Below, in pieces: positions 25,937 through 40,182 of a DNA stretch of 64,000 nucleotides. This DNA is from Turritopsis dohrnii. Taxonomy: Eukaryota; Cnidaria; Hydrozoa; Anthoathecata; Oceaniidae. Under the pieces are notes generated by a model. The model was not told where the DNA came from. It saw only the letters and a list, made by a program, of their open reading frames with translations, and did not search any database. The translations under genes and the position numbers were made by a program. Location of the stretch: the NCBI GenBank assembly GCA_027922465.2, contig BQMF02000281.1, positions 513,088 through 577,087 of the forward strand, in the 5' to 3' direction. Position 1 is the stretch's first letter. Every line of letters starts with the position of its first letter.

Positions 25937-27098
25937 TAAGTTTAGTTTTTGATTTTTAACTCAATATTTTGTCCTGCACCTCAGAAAATTGTCAGGAACT
26001 TTATAGGCCCTGAAGAATATCTTCAATATCTATTATCTGATTAAAATGACCTTCGTGGAAAAAAACAACAGAATTTGGTAGTGAAAATACACATCTATAA
26101 CTAAATCACTACAAAGCTGAAAGTAGAAATTCGTGTTTTGGCTTTGGATTGTGTTTTGATTTATGTTTCATGTTTGTACAAGAAAAATTGACAGTATTAC
26201 TAATTTTTACAAAACATATCTATACAGTAGATCAAAACAGTATACGTGATCATGAAATAAATCCATAGTAAATTATGTTTCTGTTGTCAGAGTAAATGAC
26301 TATCCAGGGAAGCACACTCGACCGGATTCTTTCACAAGTTATGCATCACAATCCTGCGTTTTAAAATATTATACGTATATAATTGGTACTCTGAACATCT
26401 TATTGCATATAATACGACATCACGTTTTTACTTCTAGTTTTTGTAATGTATACTCTTTAAATTTACAAAACTGGTTGAACTGATTGTTCTCCTCCACACC
26501 ACATAAAAAGGTTTCCTTTATATGGCTGTATGTATACATCCATGTGCTTTCCAGTTCACTTTCAGTTCAGTATTTGGGCTATATCAATAAAAATAAATCT
26601 TCAGCTTGGCTATTAATAATAAATTTTCGCCTTTGCATTGAAATCACAGCTTCAATGTTTTGCTGCATTTAATCACCAATCATCATAACAACCAGTAACA
26701 ACATTGTTATATCAACACACAAAAACAAAACATCATTGATATCAATTTTCTTCTGTATTTTGCACGTTCATTCAAAAGTTTTTACAAAACCTTTTAAGAC
26801 ACCGAACTAAGAATTTATTTCCATCATTTAATGTTTTTCGTATTGAATCATTTATGTTCCAAGTCTGTAAGAACCATTACTACATCCTTTCACCACACAA
26901 ATGATAAGTCATTTTGATTTTACATCGAAAGTTTACTCGAAATTTTTGTGCTAAATTCACATGGAGTTGTTTCTATGGAGATGCGCTTATTTTGCAACCC
27001 GTGTATTTCACCATCAATGTCTTCGACTTCTTCCTCACAAACATCAGCCATTTGATCTTCATCGTAAACATCATCATCTGCACCGTGTTCATGACCGT
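25937..27098. other. Intergenic, nothing recognised
   Basis: AT-rich. A short GAAAAATTGACAGTA stretch (about 26190) recurs near 34210 and 46490 and belongs to a dispersed repeat. The open frames here do not look coding. Confidence 0.5.
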
Positions 27099-28012
27099 CT
27101 ATGTCTGATAGGTGCAGCTTTGACATTTGCAAAATTTAGTGCAACTGATTCCATGGGCCCTGCACGAGCACGACCCTATTTTGTAACCCTTTTTACAAGC
27201 ACAAGAAATCTGTTACAGTATTTGTGGGGCGCTGGTGGAAGTAGCATCCATTTGATTTGGAGCGAATTACCGGATCTCGTCCAGCCGTAACCATCAGGAT
27301 CAGGAATGAAAGGGTTGTTTGGAAAGGCTAACTTGATCACCTCAGTAACATTTGATACCCTTTTACAGTGCTGAAGGAGTGCATCTCTCGTCGGCGGAAG
27401 CTTCTGCGGCTCTGTATAACCATTTTTGCACGAAAAGAATTTTAGGTATCGTGCTTCATTAACATCCATGCAACCCTTAATGCCATATAGAAGGCAAACA
27501 AATTCTTCGATGATCCGAAAATTTTTAGCGTTGAAATCAAAGCTATGGCAAATTTGCTTGAATGCCTTCCTGAACTTCTTCACCGTGGAAAGCACTAGAA
27601 CAATAATTTCCAGTGAAAGCATGTAAGCCCGGCATAACTTTGTAGTTTCTTTCACCTAGCTTACTTGCGATGGTCTTGATGGCGAGTTTGCGCAGATTTT
27701 CGCCAGAACCAGTTTTAACATAAAGCTTGGTTTCCAATTGCAATTGAAAGTAGAGCGCATAAATAGATATGTCACTGTCCACAGTCTTTATGATTACTTT
27801 GTCAGATTTGAAAGTGGTTTCGGCGTGTTTGCCGCAGAGGAAAACTTTAGTATCAGCTTCTTCCTGATCAGTCGCGAGGTTAACTTCTTCATCACAGTGA
27901 ACCTTACATAACCTGTAATTTCCATTGTTCTCCTGAGATTCACTTTTTGTTTCCCACGGGATATCAAAGCTTCGTACGCATACCGCACTGACCGGTTTTT
28001 TTTCTCTTGCAA
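27099..28012 (-). pseudogene. Degenerate repeat-family gene with Cys-rich (CXC) tail
   Basis: Reading leftward, pieces in different frames align with a family of large proteins that is common in cnidarian and arthropod genomes. They are an E-A-D-T-K-V-F-L type block (about 27850), SDISIYALY (about 27760), a PGLHAFTG motif (about 27620), LYGIKGCMDV (about 27480), QKLPPTRDALLQHCKRV, GYGWTRSGNSLQIKWMLLPP and, after a frameshift near 27196, a Cys-rich end (C-A-C-K-K-G, C-S-C, C-K-C-Q-S-C) like tesmin/TSO1 motifs. At least two frame changes are needed. Origin is probably a mobile-element or multicopy gene; function unknown. Confidence 0.6.
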
Positions 28013-29629
28013 AGACCAGTACTGATGAGAAAATATTTGAGATGTAATAAATAAACTCGGCTTACCTTGCTCTTTTCACTTTTTCGTACGAGTTTTGTGT
28101 GAATTTTCAAAGTTTAAGGTTCGATCCTGAGTAAATGTGATTTATACACTCTTCTTTTGGCTTTGCTTTGGATTTTTTCTTCTTCGGAGTCAAAGACAAC
28201 CTTTTAGTGCCACTAGAAACTGTTTCCGTACTTTAAAAAATAGCATCGTCTCCTATCGTGTTTTTTACATTTTTCTTCGATTTACTTTTTTCTCTCAATA
28301 GATTTTGATTTCTTTTCCCGCGCGTATGATGCGAAAAACCTTTCAGAGGGTTAACATAAAAGTTTTTTCTCAAAGTTTACTTATAAAGAAGATGTCTTTC
28401 AAAGAAAAAACAAGAGCCTTATGGCACTAACACGATTGCAACGTTTGTTTCAAGGTGAAACAAAAGAAAGCTTACAGTCTTGCTGTGGTATTTAAATTCA
28501 TTAGCTTGGATATGAAATGATTTTAGTTCACTTTGTCAATTACAGGAAAATTTGGCACATAAGAAGGTTCTAAGACAATAGATAGAAATTCATTTAATCT
28601 GCGCTGTTTCTCCATCTCGAAGCTTTTAAATAAAGTAGTCGCGTTAAAATAGGTGGGGAAGTAAAAACAATACCATCGTCGGAGATCAGTGGGAAATTGA
28701 AAAGTTATTAGCCATATATTCAGCACAACCGAACCAGAAACAGTCACATTATTGGAGAAAAGAAAAAAATATTGTTGTTTCTCAAATAAAAACTGTATTT
28801 AAACTTTGTAAAATATCATGATATTTTACAGTGGTACCACTGTAAATAGTTTTGATAAAAGTCAATTCACAGTGGACATTTTTAAACAATTATAATTTCT
28901 AGTAGCTCTCTTTTTCTCTGTTTCATAAAACATTTAATTTAATTACATGGCGTATTTGGGAAGTTATGGATGTGTATTTTCACATCAAGAAACTTTGTTT
29001 ATTTTTTGCATTCGAAATTAGAAAGACTGTTTAGAATTAGGAACACTGACAGTATTTCTTCTTATTAATTCTTATTAATCTCTTGCCATCAGTGATTCAC
29101 TGCCTTATATATATATTAATTGTATATGTATATCTTATATACAAATATAGCTCTCGACCTTCTTTACCAAATAAATTAAAAAAAAAATTTTTTTTCAGTA
29201 ATATATTGGACTGGAAAACAAACCTGTTTAATGAATTTATATATGGTATTACCTTGAAAGAATACACCTGTTATAGTATAAATGTGATTGTTAAATGAAT
29301 AAGTTTATGTTTGTTTATAACTAGGATTGTTTTTCAGCACCACTGGGTATTCTATGCTTACACAGAAATCTACTTCGTCTAAATCCTTTTTCAGTTAATC
29401 TGTTAAAAATCAGTACATTTTTGAATGAAAGATTTAGCTAAATACAAAAATACTAAATACTAAAAACATATGTACAAAAAACGGTTTACAAAATTTAAGA
29501 TTTCAAGCTGTGCTTCTAAATCCACATCATTTTTATCCACATTATTCCCTTCACTAAAATTCCACAAAAGCTAATATGAAATATGTCTAATCATCATCAT
29601 CATCATCAATAACATGTTCGTACTCAGTA
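28013..29629. other. Intergenic, nothing recognised
   Basis: AT-rich DNA with (TCA)n at 29591-29609. No gene or clear repeat boundary seen. Confidence 0.45.
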
Positions 29630-31517
29630 CATATCGTTAGGTGAGAATTATTTTGTACTATCTCCAATTTCTTTAAACTGAGAAAATTAAGTTTTAAATT
29701 TCATAACCACACAAAATCTTTAAGAAACCTTTCTATGGAAAGTTACTTGGTAGATTTTGAATACATCGTATTTGGAGTTCCTGACCAAAAATTATTTCAA
29801 ATTTGCTAGTACCCACTCTCCTCCAGGGAAAGTTTGCAATTGGAGATAGAACAAAATAGTAGCGAAACAAGTGATATTTATTAAAATTATTTTGTTTTAA
29901 CTCCATGCTCTTGCAAATTCACCTTTAACTGACAAAAAATATTTTATACAATACGAAAAACATCAATTTTCCTTTATGTTGCTTCTGTGTATATCACTTG
30001 GAGTTGCTTGGGCACTCCAAAATCTTAATTTGGAATTTAAAAGACTACAAATTAAAATTCTTTGGCATGGGCTGACAGCAAAATACAACAGACACGTTAC
30101 ATCTAAAAATGACAGCAGGGCTGAACGAAAAAACGCTCGTGAAATTAAAGATGAAAAGGTAGTTGTTGTTTGTATTGGCTTAGAAGAATGTTATATGCTT
30201 GCTAAAATCTAAAGTAGGAAACTTTTAATACAAAAGAAAGCTATCACCATACATATATATATTGTTCATACAAGAAAGGATATTGTGTCCTGTGGAGCTT
30301 TACTGAAAGAGGGAGGGAATGACATTGCCAGTACTACAATATCAATGTTGGAAAGAATTCTTAAGGATGATCTGCCATTAAAAAAGTTATACTTTGTTTT
30401 GACTCGTGCAGAGTTTATTTTTCGACAGAGATAGTTATAATCGAACAGAGGTTTTGTGAACCTAGTTGTTCCAGCATTCAAGAAGTTGATAATATTCATA
30501 GTCAAATTAACAGGGCTTTCTCTCCAATCGAGGTATTTTCTCCACTTGGTTGGTGCAAATGCTACCAAATGCGACTCAAAAACATCCGTTCATGGTAATA
30601 CAAGTGCAATCAGCCAGCATTAAGAACTTCATTCAAGTTGCTGCATTGCTTAATTATCAATCTGTTCCGTATTTTTCAATCAAAACAGTTGTTCACCGCA
30701 AAAACACTCCAAACCATGTCTTCTATAAAGAAAAGTTTACCGACCCTTTTAAACAGGCTAAATTTACCAAGAGTCAACAAACCAGAAAGTCTACCCAAAA
30801 ATCTCCATAAATCCCAGTTGCAAAAGTTTTGAAAGCTAGCAGATTGATTTCAAAGGCCAAAAAGGATGATCTTGAGAGTATGTTTGCCTATATGCCTCCT
30901 ATTAATGTTGCTTTTTGTAAGATTACATTAAAGTGAAAAAACATAAGTTTGGTACCAATCTATGCAATTTATATTTTAAAACTGCGTATTTAAAGATTGC
31001 GTTAAATTTTCTAGGGCGAAGGTTGGCTATTTTGTCAATTGATTAATGTCCTTTGTATGTTCTCATGTGGCTTTTTATATTTGCATGACAGTAATTTTTG
31101 TGATTATATTCAAAACACAGAAAATGAATGCAGTTTTAAGGCTTTATCAGCATCTTATGATTGATAAATCGCTTCCACGTTCACCATTTTGAAAATACAA
31201 TAAAAACAAACAATCTCCACTATTTACAAAATTATCTAACAGCGGTTTCAGGGCAATCAATAACCTCGCATCAACCTGTACATAGATTTAAGCCGTATTT
31301 GCTTGGCTTTTGGAGATAGAACATAATAATTTTAAGGCCTTATAACGAATAAGGAGATAAAACAATATCAGACTGTCGTTTGAAGGAGATTTTGCGCTTA
31401 TTTTTGGAAAAAGCTCACGGAGAAAGAACGAAATAATCCTGAAAAGCTTGAAAACAATCGGAGCTCATTTTTTCCAAAAATGGAGATAGAACAAAATAAT
31501 TCTCACCTAACGATATG
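29630..31517. mobile_element. TA-flanked DNA transposon, nonautonomous
   Basis: Inverted ends CATATCGTTAGGTGAGAATT (29630) and the complement ending at 31517, extending about 40 bp into GGAGATAGAACAAAATA, with TA on both sides (29628-29629, 31518-31519). The GGAGATAGAACAAAATA subterminal motif recurs inside (29842, 31312, 31351). Small open frames inside (29976-30212, 30266-30568, 30550-30810) are unrecognised. TA duplication fits Tc1/mariner-like or related groups, but no transposase is seen. Confidence 0.7.
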
Positions 31518-33068
31518 TAATACAAGACAGAATCAAATATGTCTAAGCAATAATAATAAACGAGAAAGTATTCTGCCTCTCACATCTAGTACAACAACAA
31601 CCGTGCCCCCATGTTTTGAAACGGGAAAACGCAACGTCAGCAAATTATTAGCTCGATACGCATGCGTGACTTTCCCGTTTCTGGGGACACCCATAAAACG
31701 AAGGGTATTTTAATAACGATTCTCACTAACGTTCCAATCGTTAATAATTAACAAAATTTGCTGAATTATTAAACTCATTTTAATGATTGACTTTTTAATT
31801 GGTCAGCGCCAAAGGTAGCTGATTTTTCATTTCCCCGAGTCTGTCAGTCCGTCAGTCAGTTAGTAAGATCGCAGTTCTTCACGTCCTGATTAAGCGCCCG
31901 TTATTGCTAATTTTCAGTTTTTCGGTTCAAAATAAGAAAGTTCAAAGCACAACATTTATTTTTGGTAGATATATCGCCAGTGTGTAACTAGCTATTATTA
32001 TTTAGCAATGCAAAGAGGGTTCATTTCACTTAAATGAATAAATGAATTAATCGTTTTAATGCGCCCCTTCGCCACCCTTAATTATAACGTAGGCCATCTT
32101 GGGAGCGATACATTACTGCAGGGTAAAATTAGCCGAATTAGTTTTATTTACATTACAATTACATTGAAGTATATTGAATCAAGACGTTTACAACTATGAT
32201 CCCCATTTGGATAGGAGAGAAATTTATTGAGGAGGAAGAAAAAGTCAAGTTGCATAAATTATTTGTACATGTCAATGATTGAAATTGTTTTCTTAACTCA
32301 CATTATACCTTTAGGGAAGACTAGGTGTGCTGAGAATTATTCTGAATTATTTCACTTCCACTTCCATTTTGCAGTTTTATAGTGAAATTTTGATGAACAA
32401 GAAAAAAGGATTTGAGATGACGGAAATATATCCTCTTGTGCAGGGAGCTCTGTATATACTTAGAGAATATAATTGTGAAAATATTTTACTACAGTTCACC
32501 ATCAAAATATCCATCCCTATGCAGACAACCGACAAATTCCCTTCGCATCTAGCAGACCGGTCTACTTTTGGGTTACTTTTCTCTGCCTTGTTGAAGCTCA
32601 TTTGAGAGATATATGCATACTGTGAAAAATTTCGTATAATAAAGCTTGAATTTTTTATATTTATACTTGCAGATACCTGTACTGACTATATATGTATACC
32701 GTTGATCGCCCTAATTTCGGACATCCTTCCTAACTTCGGACACAAAAAACATATCCGCAATATACAAACCACACCAATAATAATCAATGCTGCAACTGTC
32801 AATTAAACTAAATCCAAAACTTATCTGAGCTTTGCAATGTGATTACGTATGTGATTTATTAAGGCTCTATCTAAACATCAGATCCATGGAATTCACACAG
32901 ACTTCGCACATATTTATCGTGATGTGTTTGACATTGCTTTCCACATTCTGCTCACATTTTCGTCTTTCCCAGTATATTATCTGAAAGTTGTAGTGTCTGT
33001 TTATATTTTCAGAAGACTTTTAAGAAGGTCCCTTTTCACTTTTCAATTTTCCGCAGATCAACAAATAT
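31518..33068. other. Intergenic, nothing recognised
   Basis: AT-rich. Contains CGCCC-type repeat words (31897, 32063) also seen at 57.6 kb. The CTAATTTCGGACA / CCTAACTTCGGACAC words at about 32.71 kb recur in degraded form near 33.97 kb. No gene identified. Confidence 0.45.
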
Positions 33069-33582
33069 ATACCTTATTACACGAAATTATACCACGTATA
33101 TATAATATATACTTAATTAAGCTGCACAGCATAGAAATAGTTTTCATTAAATGCGGCTTAATTTTTAGCACGGCCTACAATATTGCGGCTTGATTAACAC
33201 TCATAACCACGACTGACAACATTGAAACCTATCCATTTTGAGATAGTTAAAAAGATTTTTAGTTTCTTTGATACAAAAGTACAAGATAATCATTTCTGAA
33301 TTTCGATCAGCTAGTATCATCCAAACCATCGAAAGCCATCACATGTGGGTGAACATTCTTTACTTGGTCAATACGTGTAATTTTTCATGAGTAAGAGAAT
33401 CCTTTCTTTGCAAAAAATGAATTTATCCGTTTTTGTTTATCAACTAATTTTTCTTTAAGTGCGTCTTAATTAATACACATTTTTTCACAACTTATGTACA
33501 TTGCGGCTTAATTAATGTGCGGCCGAAATTTGACCGCCTTAATTAGGTATATAACGCTGTTTAATTTCGTGTAATAAGGTAT
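33069..33582. mobile_element. Small inverted-repeat element (MITE)
   Basis: ATACCTTATTACACGAAATT at 33069 and its complement ending at 33582, about 21 bp. The interior repeats CGGCTTAATTAA-type words. No coding sequence. Confidence 0.65.
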
Positions 33583-35155
33583 GTTCTTTCTCTAGCATTT
33601 GTGTGTTCCATTTGTTTCTGTGAATCCTCAATCAGTAAAAGTCCTGGGAATGAGATGATATTTTGTGAAAAACGGAAGCAAAACTAGAATCCTATAAAGT
33701 GCCATTTTGTGTTTGTGACACATTATCGTGCAAGATGATTGAATTCTGGCAAAGTTATTTGTTTCAAAGATACGCTAGGGGATATGGAATTTTTGTAAAA
33801 AAATAATATCATAAAAAAGTTCTTTGCATTATTAATATAACCAGTAATTCTTCACACTTATTACCTTTCAACATCTTTTATCTGCTTCATCTATTATTTT
33901 AGTATTTGTTGTGACTTGGTTATGTACATTTTGCTTACCAGACAGGTCTGTTTATTACAGTGTCTAAAGTTAGCAAGGCTGTGCAAAGTTAGGACGATTG
34001 ACAGAATAAAAGGCAATAAATTTGAACAACTCATTCAGGCAGTGTAGTGATGGTGTACCGTGAATCTTCCTAATTTTGCTGAATGCAAAAAGATTCTGAT
34101 GATGAATAATGTATATCATACTCATAAACTATAGCAGAAACTATAGTTTGATTGACAGGTGTAGGTTTTTCATTTACAGACAGTTGAATTTGATTTGTGT
34201 TCTGAATTAGGAAAATTGACAGTACTGGCTAGTACTTTAAAACTGGCAGCTGCAACTCATGACAAGTCTCCTAGTCATGTCAATACTCTACTCTGATGAA
34301 GCCTACACAGGTTTTCTTTATAAAGAGCAGCAAAATCTGGCGTTTTTATTTTTGGATCCTTTCTAAACTTGTTCCCTTATTTGATCCCAGTCAATTTGTT
34401 TGCTAATTCTGCATTCATGAATGGGAGTCCAGCGACACCGTCTTTGCCTCTAGTCTATATTAATAGCACATTTGCTTTTTGTCTGTCTGTCTGCATACTC
34501 CATCAGTAATACAAAATTTAATACAAATTTTTTCAGATTTTTTTTAACCATAGAAAATGAAAAATTTTCCCATGAATTGTCATGACCTGGATTTTACATT
34601 TTTGCCTCTACATGACTTTTACATTTTTAGGGTTGGTTAATTGAAAAGTGATTCACCCCACCCACCCTGAAATAGATAAATTCAGCTATTCCCTTAGTAA
34701 AATAGTATTTGTGTATCTGTTTGCAAGTTTCTGTTAGGTCTGAATTTTGTTAAATGGGCCTAGAATTAAGTGGTGCATTGTGCAGTTGTACATAACTTTT
34801 AACACTTATATTTTTAGTAATCAGCAACTGCTCGGTATTGGATCTTCATTTAACTTAATGGTTGATGTCCACTTAAATTGGTAGAAAGAAAAGTTCACCT
34901 GCGCGATTAGCCAAACTCGTATGCTTGTAAGAACATATATTTTGCGCTGACCTTAAGGCCTATGGGCCTCTTGTTTTAATTTTATAATGATTAGCAATAA
35001 AAACACTTCGAACATCGTGAACCCCCGTCTCTGTTTTCATATTCTGATTTGACAGCCAATAGAAACATTCGAAAGTTTATTAAGATGGCGGATGAAGTTA
35101 CTTGGATTGGAATCCTGTTTTTAATGATTCTATTTGACAATAACATTGGCCTTAA
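33583..35155. other. Intergenic, nothing recognised
   Basis: AT-rich repeat debris; a GAATTAGGAAAATTGACAGT stretch (34205) is shared with 46.5 kb. No convincing gene. Confidence 0.45.
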
Positions 35156-35559
35156 AGGAGTGGTATCGTCATTTCAAATTTTATGACAAATTTTAGTTTA
35201 AAAAATGTATAGTTAACCTGCGTTAAAGCTTTTTAAAAAAACGTTTTACTTCCGAAGATATTGAGTTTTTAATTTTTTTATAAACCCCCGTCTTTTTTTC
35301 TGATGAAAAGCGTGTGACGTCATTGAAGAAGTTTCATTTATTTTTACTTGTTATGTCAGTGCAAAGGAGCGTATTAGTTTCTCATGTTTTCAAAAGTTAT
35401 GAGGGAGAATTCAAGTGAAGAGGAATCAGATGTTCTCAGCGCGAAGATGAAGAATGTAGTAATGAGTTTTATTCAAGGATTTCACAGAGAATTTTAGCGG
35501 TTTGAGCAATATGGTTTTGACCCAGTTGCTGTAAAGAACATGAAAAAGTCCGGATAATG

Positions 35560-36460
35560 ATTTTTATGACGAAAATGCTTTACCGGAGAGAGTGGCAACA
35601 AACAGTGATGCAAATGTGTTGCAAAGAAGTTTATGCGATCGAAGACGATAAGTTTCAAAATAATTTTTTGTACAAATCAAAACGAAAAAAAACAAGATGC
35701 CCTTGCAGGCATAAGGATTTCTGCAAAACCAGCTGAAGTATGAAAAAAGAAAGACTATGATTGACATTCTTGAAATTTAAGAAAGGTTTAATCATTTCCG
35801 CAGATCATGTACTCCCCAAAAATCTGGAAAAAACATAATTTTCACTATGCAAAACTTTATACCAATAAACACCAATAAACTTGATTATACCCGAATAAAG
35901 TAATGTTCCTTATTTTGTTGGTACGAAATGATATAATAATAATAATAACAATAATAATAATAACGGTTTATATTTCAGTTCCAAAGTTTTACATTTGGCT
36001 AATTCTACTGAAATAGCGAAAGACATATTAAGGATTCAGTGATCAATTCAGATAAAACAATGTAAGTTAATGTAAATGCCTACCATCCTAATAGAATTCC
36101 TAATTCACAAGCACAAAAAGGAAAGTGTAGATTTTAATGATGCAAAATACATCATACAAAATGTACTCCCAAAAACCTGGAAAAAACATTATTGTCACTA
36201 TGCAAAACTTAATTAACCAATAAACTTGATCATATCTGAATGACATAAAGTTCATTTTGTTGGTACGAAATGATATTAAGGATTCAGTGGTCAATTCAGA
36301 TAAGACAATGAGTATGCATGTAAATCAATGTAAATGTTATGAATGTAATGTCTTGTCAATCTTCCTAACAGAATTCCTAATTCACAAGGACAAAAAGGAA
36401 AGCGCAGATTTTAATGATACTAAATACATCTATATATACATACAAAATCAACAAACATAA
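35560..36460 (+). repeat. Internal duplicated segment, copies 1 and 2
   Basis: GATGCCC..GGATTTCTGCAAAA, then TGTACTCCCCAAAAATCTGG, then ATTAAGGATTCAGTG. The second half (36155-36460) repeats part of the first. The whole unit recurs at 37446-38105. AT-rich and non-coding. Confidence 0.65.
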
Positions 36461-37445
36461 CTGAAAACAGAACTTTGTGCTTTAATTTGAGTAACAATAT
36501 GTCATTGCTATCTTTTTTAATTTAGAAACATGCATTACCTGAACTAAATTTCATGAAAAGATTATAAAAATTTATTCAGACACTCAAAAAACGTTAAATT
36601 TTTAATTACGTATACATGCCAGGGCATTATGAAAGCATAACTGACACAATACGAAACTTACGTTAACTCCCAATAAACTTAATGAACAAAATAATCAAAT
36701 TTATATGCTTTCAGATATCACTGTGATTACATATGTACGGTCAATCTTCCTAATTATGAAAAGACTTCCCAAACACAAGAAGTAAACAAAGATTAGGACT
36801 ATGAAAAATATGACCTAAACTATAACTGAAAACAGAAATTTGCGTTGTTAAAAGATGTCCAGTATTTAGAATTTACAGACAATCAAGGTAAGTTTCAATT
36901 TGCTATCGTAAATAGTAAGTCCCCATTCCTTTCTCAGGACATTGATAATACAGCCAAGAACTATACAAGTATATAAGCTGAATAAGCTAGGGAAACATCA
37001 AACATAAAATGAGATGCACAGGCAGGAGGGTAGACAGAACATTCTTGTATGTTGTTAGAGCTGAAGAGGAAACTGAGCTGAGCTGTATGTATCCAGAGCT
37101 TAAAAAGCACTACAGCCCACACATGAAACAAACGGTATTTTGTATCTAGAAAGGCTTAAAAGAATCCCAGACATTTTCCAAAAAATAAAAGTTGCACACA
37201 CTGTTTTTACGAAACATTGAGAACTTGTTTTTAAAAAGGAATGAACGCAGTAGAGTCATTGTAAGATAATTATAAATTTCTATCCTTTACTTTTGCTTTT
37301 GAAAGTGTAAATCTTCTTTTAAATCTATTCAGTATTGATCAATCAATGTGGGTTTCTTCGGTTTCTTCTGCCATTATGCAAACGGCGTGCAAACGTAAAG
37401 TCGAAAAATACCCGGATGATCACATGGCGGAAATCAAGCCAATAA

Positions 37446-38262
37446 ACTGTCGCTATTGAAGTTAAGGTGGCTATATTAGCACCCTTTCGTAGAAATCGGG
37501 CATTATGCACCAATTACGATTGAGACGGCTTTTTTATGAACCAATGAAATTTAAGAAACAAAAATGCGTATGTTTGGACAGTAAGATGAAAAAAAAATTC
37601 AGAACAAGATGCCCTATCGGGCAGAAGGATTTCTGCAAAATCGAAGAAGAAAATGAGCTTTTCTTTATGTCATTCTTTAGCTTTTCATAAGAAACTGTTT
37701 GTACAATCAAGCTGAATGGTTATTACTGAAAAATATATAGCTGTCATTACAAAAAAGAAAGACTATGACATTCTTGAAATCTAAGAAAATTTTAATCTGC
37801 AATATATATTTATTAAATTTCTGATCATCATGTACTCCCCAAAAATCTGGAAAAAACATAATTGTCACTATGCAAAACTTAATTAACCAATAAACTTTAT
37901 TTTTTTGGTACGAAATGATATTAAGGATTCAGTGATCAATTCAAATAAGACAACGAGTATGCATGTAAATCAATGTAAATGTTATGAATTTAATGTCTTG
38001 TCAATCTTCCAAACAGAATTTCTAATTCACAAGGACAAAAAGGAAAGCGTAGATTTTAATGATAATAAATACATCTATATATACATACAAAATCAACATA
38101 CAATGTAAATACAATAAACTGTCGCTATTGAAGTTAAGGTGGCTATATTAGCACCCTTTCGTAGAAATCGGGCATTATGCACCAATCACAATTGAGACGG
38201 CTTTTTTATGAACCAATGAAATTTAAGAAACAAAAATGCGTAGGTTTGGACAGTAAGATGAT
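37446..38262 (+). repeat. Internal duplicated segment, copy 3, with a 145-bp flanking direct repeat
   Basis: A block starting AACTGTCGCTATTGAAGTTA occurs at 37446-37590 and again at 38115-38262, bracketing a copy of the segment described at 35560. The two outer blocks are nearly identical. Confidence 0.75.
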
Positions 38263-39089
38263 AAAAAACCCCAGAAAAACACGGACGATCGTAAAGTATT
38301 TCTTGCTTACGCAGAAATCCAAAAAATACATGCAATATTGAGTTGATCATTGATCGTAGTAAAATTTATATATTGAAAGTTAACGTTTTTCTAATTTTTC
38401 CGTTTTCCGTGCAGGAGTTCAAGAATCAATAGCTCATTCTATGAAAACAATAATGAAATAATCGGTGAAACGGAATATTATTCAAATGCCCAGTTCAAAG
38501 AGAAACACGAAAACAAAAATCGAAAAAACACTTGCACACAGAAAGTAAAAGTTCACCTATGTATAACGAAAAGTGTAGATAAAACATTAAAGTAAAACTC
38601 CTTATAACATGTTTACCATCAAATTTCTTCCAAAACATGATTCTTTAAAATATAAGTGACATAAAGATGGAAGATTGGCCTCGCTTCAACTTTGAAATTC
38701 ATATTTTTTTTAAATATGAATTTTAGGTTATCTAAACAAACTAATGTTCTGTCCTTTGGTTGAGTCACTGTCACATCCCACAGCAGCACAAATAACCATG
38801 TTTTTCATTAGATTTAAAAAAAATACTTAGTTATTGCTTGAATTTCAAAGAATACTTGCTCGATTTGAATGCAAAACATCGCATCAACACTGAATATAAC
38901 TTCTTCAATGACGTCACATAATTATTACTAATTTATTCAGGGTTTTAAGCCTATGTTTTAAAGTGGCATTTTACAGCGAAAAAAAGACTTTTTTTTCCAA
39001 ATTAAATTTATTTTGTAGTATCTACATTAAAACAAGGGATATACGAAAAAAAAAATTTTTTTCAAATTTTTATGAAACCACTCCTTTAA

Positions 39090-40182
39090 AGATTTTTGTA
39101 GGTGCAGAGTAATTTTTTTTCATTCTTTGATGTGATTAAAAGACAAATATCTGGTTTTTAAATTGTCCCCTCACTTTGCACAGTTTGACATTTTTTGATG
39201 TCATCAGCTGCTTGTCTAATACATTATAATAGACATTTTATAATTGTATAATAAGATAGCTTAAATTCAAAGAAGTTCATTTTGTACACGAGGGATAAGC
39301 AAAAATCATTAATCTTGGCATTAAAATATAATGTTCCCCACAAATACTTTTGTGGTTTTCGGATAATCTTTTTATTTTGAATCGCTATAATTGTAATGTT
39401 GTATTCCTTGACCCCAGTAAAAGGATATATTTAGTTCAAATTCCATGTTTTTTTTATTGAATGACGCGCAAGAACCATAATCTAACCGTTCCTACGCAGT
39501 TCTCACAGTTGTTTTCCAACTGCGGTTGAGATAAAAATTCCCCAACACAATTACCGAAACTAGATGGCGGTTCCCAGAAAACTTACTTTCCTCTATTTCG
39601 TATTCATCAATTTCCGCATTATATCTATGTTGTCTCGAAACAGGCGCTGTTACGAACGTTTTCACTAAACTATATGTTTATCGATCTAAATTTCATAAAA
39701 GTTAAGAAGGAAACGAAACCCACTTTGAAAAAACTTTCATATACAACGATGTCATTGTTTCCACAAAAAGGCACTTGGCTTAAAGATTTTAGAACGTGTC
39801 ACAATGGTATTACTAGTTTTGCCAAGGTTTGAACACGTCTGAAAATACTGCAAAATGATTTTATATAGGGGAATCCTTTATAAAAAATTGAAGAAGTTTA
39901 GTTAAATATGAAAATGACTGATGGAAGTTTTTATAAGAATTGAAAAATTTTAAAAATTTTAAAAATTTTATCCAAATTTGGCCCAAACTTTCAAAGTCGC
40001 TGTGATTACTTTATCTTGAGTTGAAAATTCTTTGGATTCCTTTTTCAGTTCGTGGCCCCTGACAGTTTTCAAGTTTTTGCGTTCCTTCCTACTTCGTTTT
40101 TATATAATTACACGTTCTGATTAAAGAGCATTTAACTAAGTAGAAAGTAGAATTATACAGCAATTTTGAGAAATATAGCTAT
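39090..40182. other. Intergenic, nothing recognised
   Basis: AT-rich; no gene. TAAAAATTT is repeated at 39950-39970. Confidence 0.45.

Larger units (their letters stand above)
35156..39085. mobile_element. TTAA-flanked element (piggyBac-like site)
   Basis: AGGAGTGGT at 35156 and ACCACTCCT ending at 39085, with TTAA directly outside both ends (35152-35155, 39086-39089). Both ends also share GACGTCA. TTAA duplication is characteristic of piggyBac-type elements. No transposase is visible; the interior contains a large internal duplication, so it may be nonautonomous with other insertions. Confidence 0.6.

Noticed and set aside
26920..27132. Acidic 70-codon frame on the minus strand
   Set aside because: It is the out-of-frame reading over the Cys-rich tail of the degenerate gene at 27099-28012.
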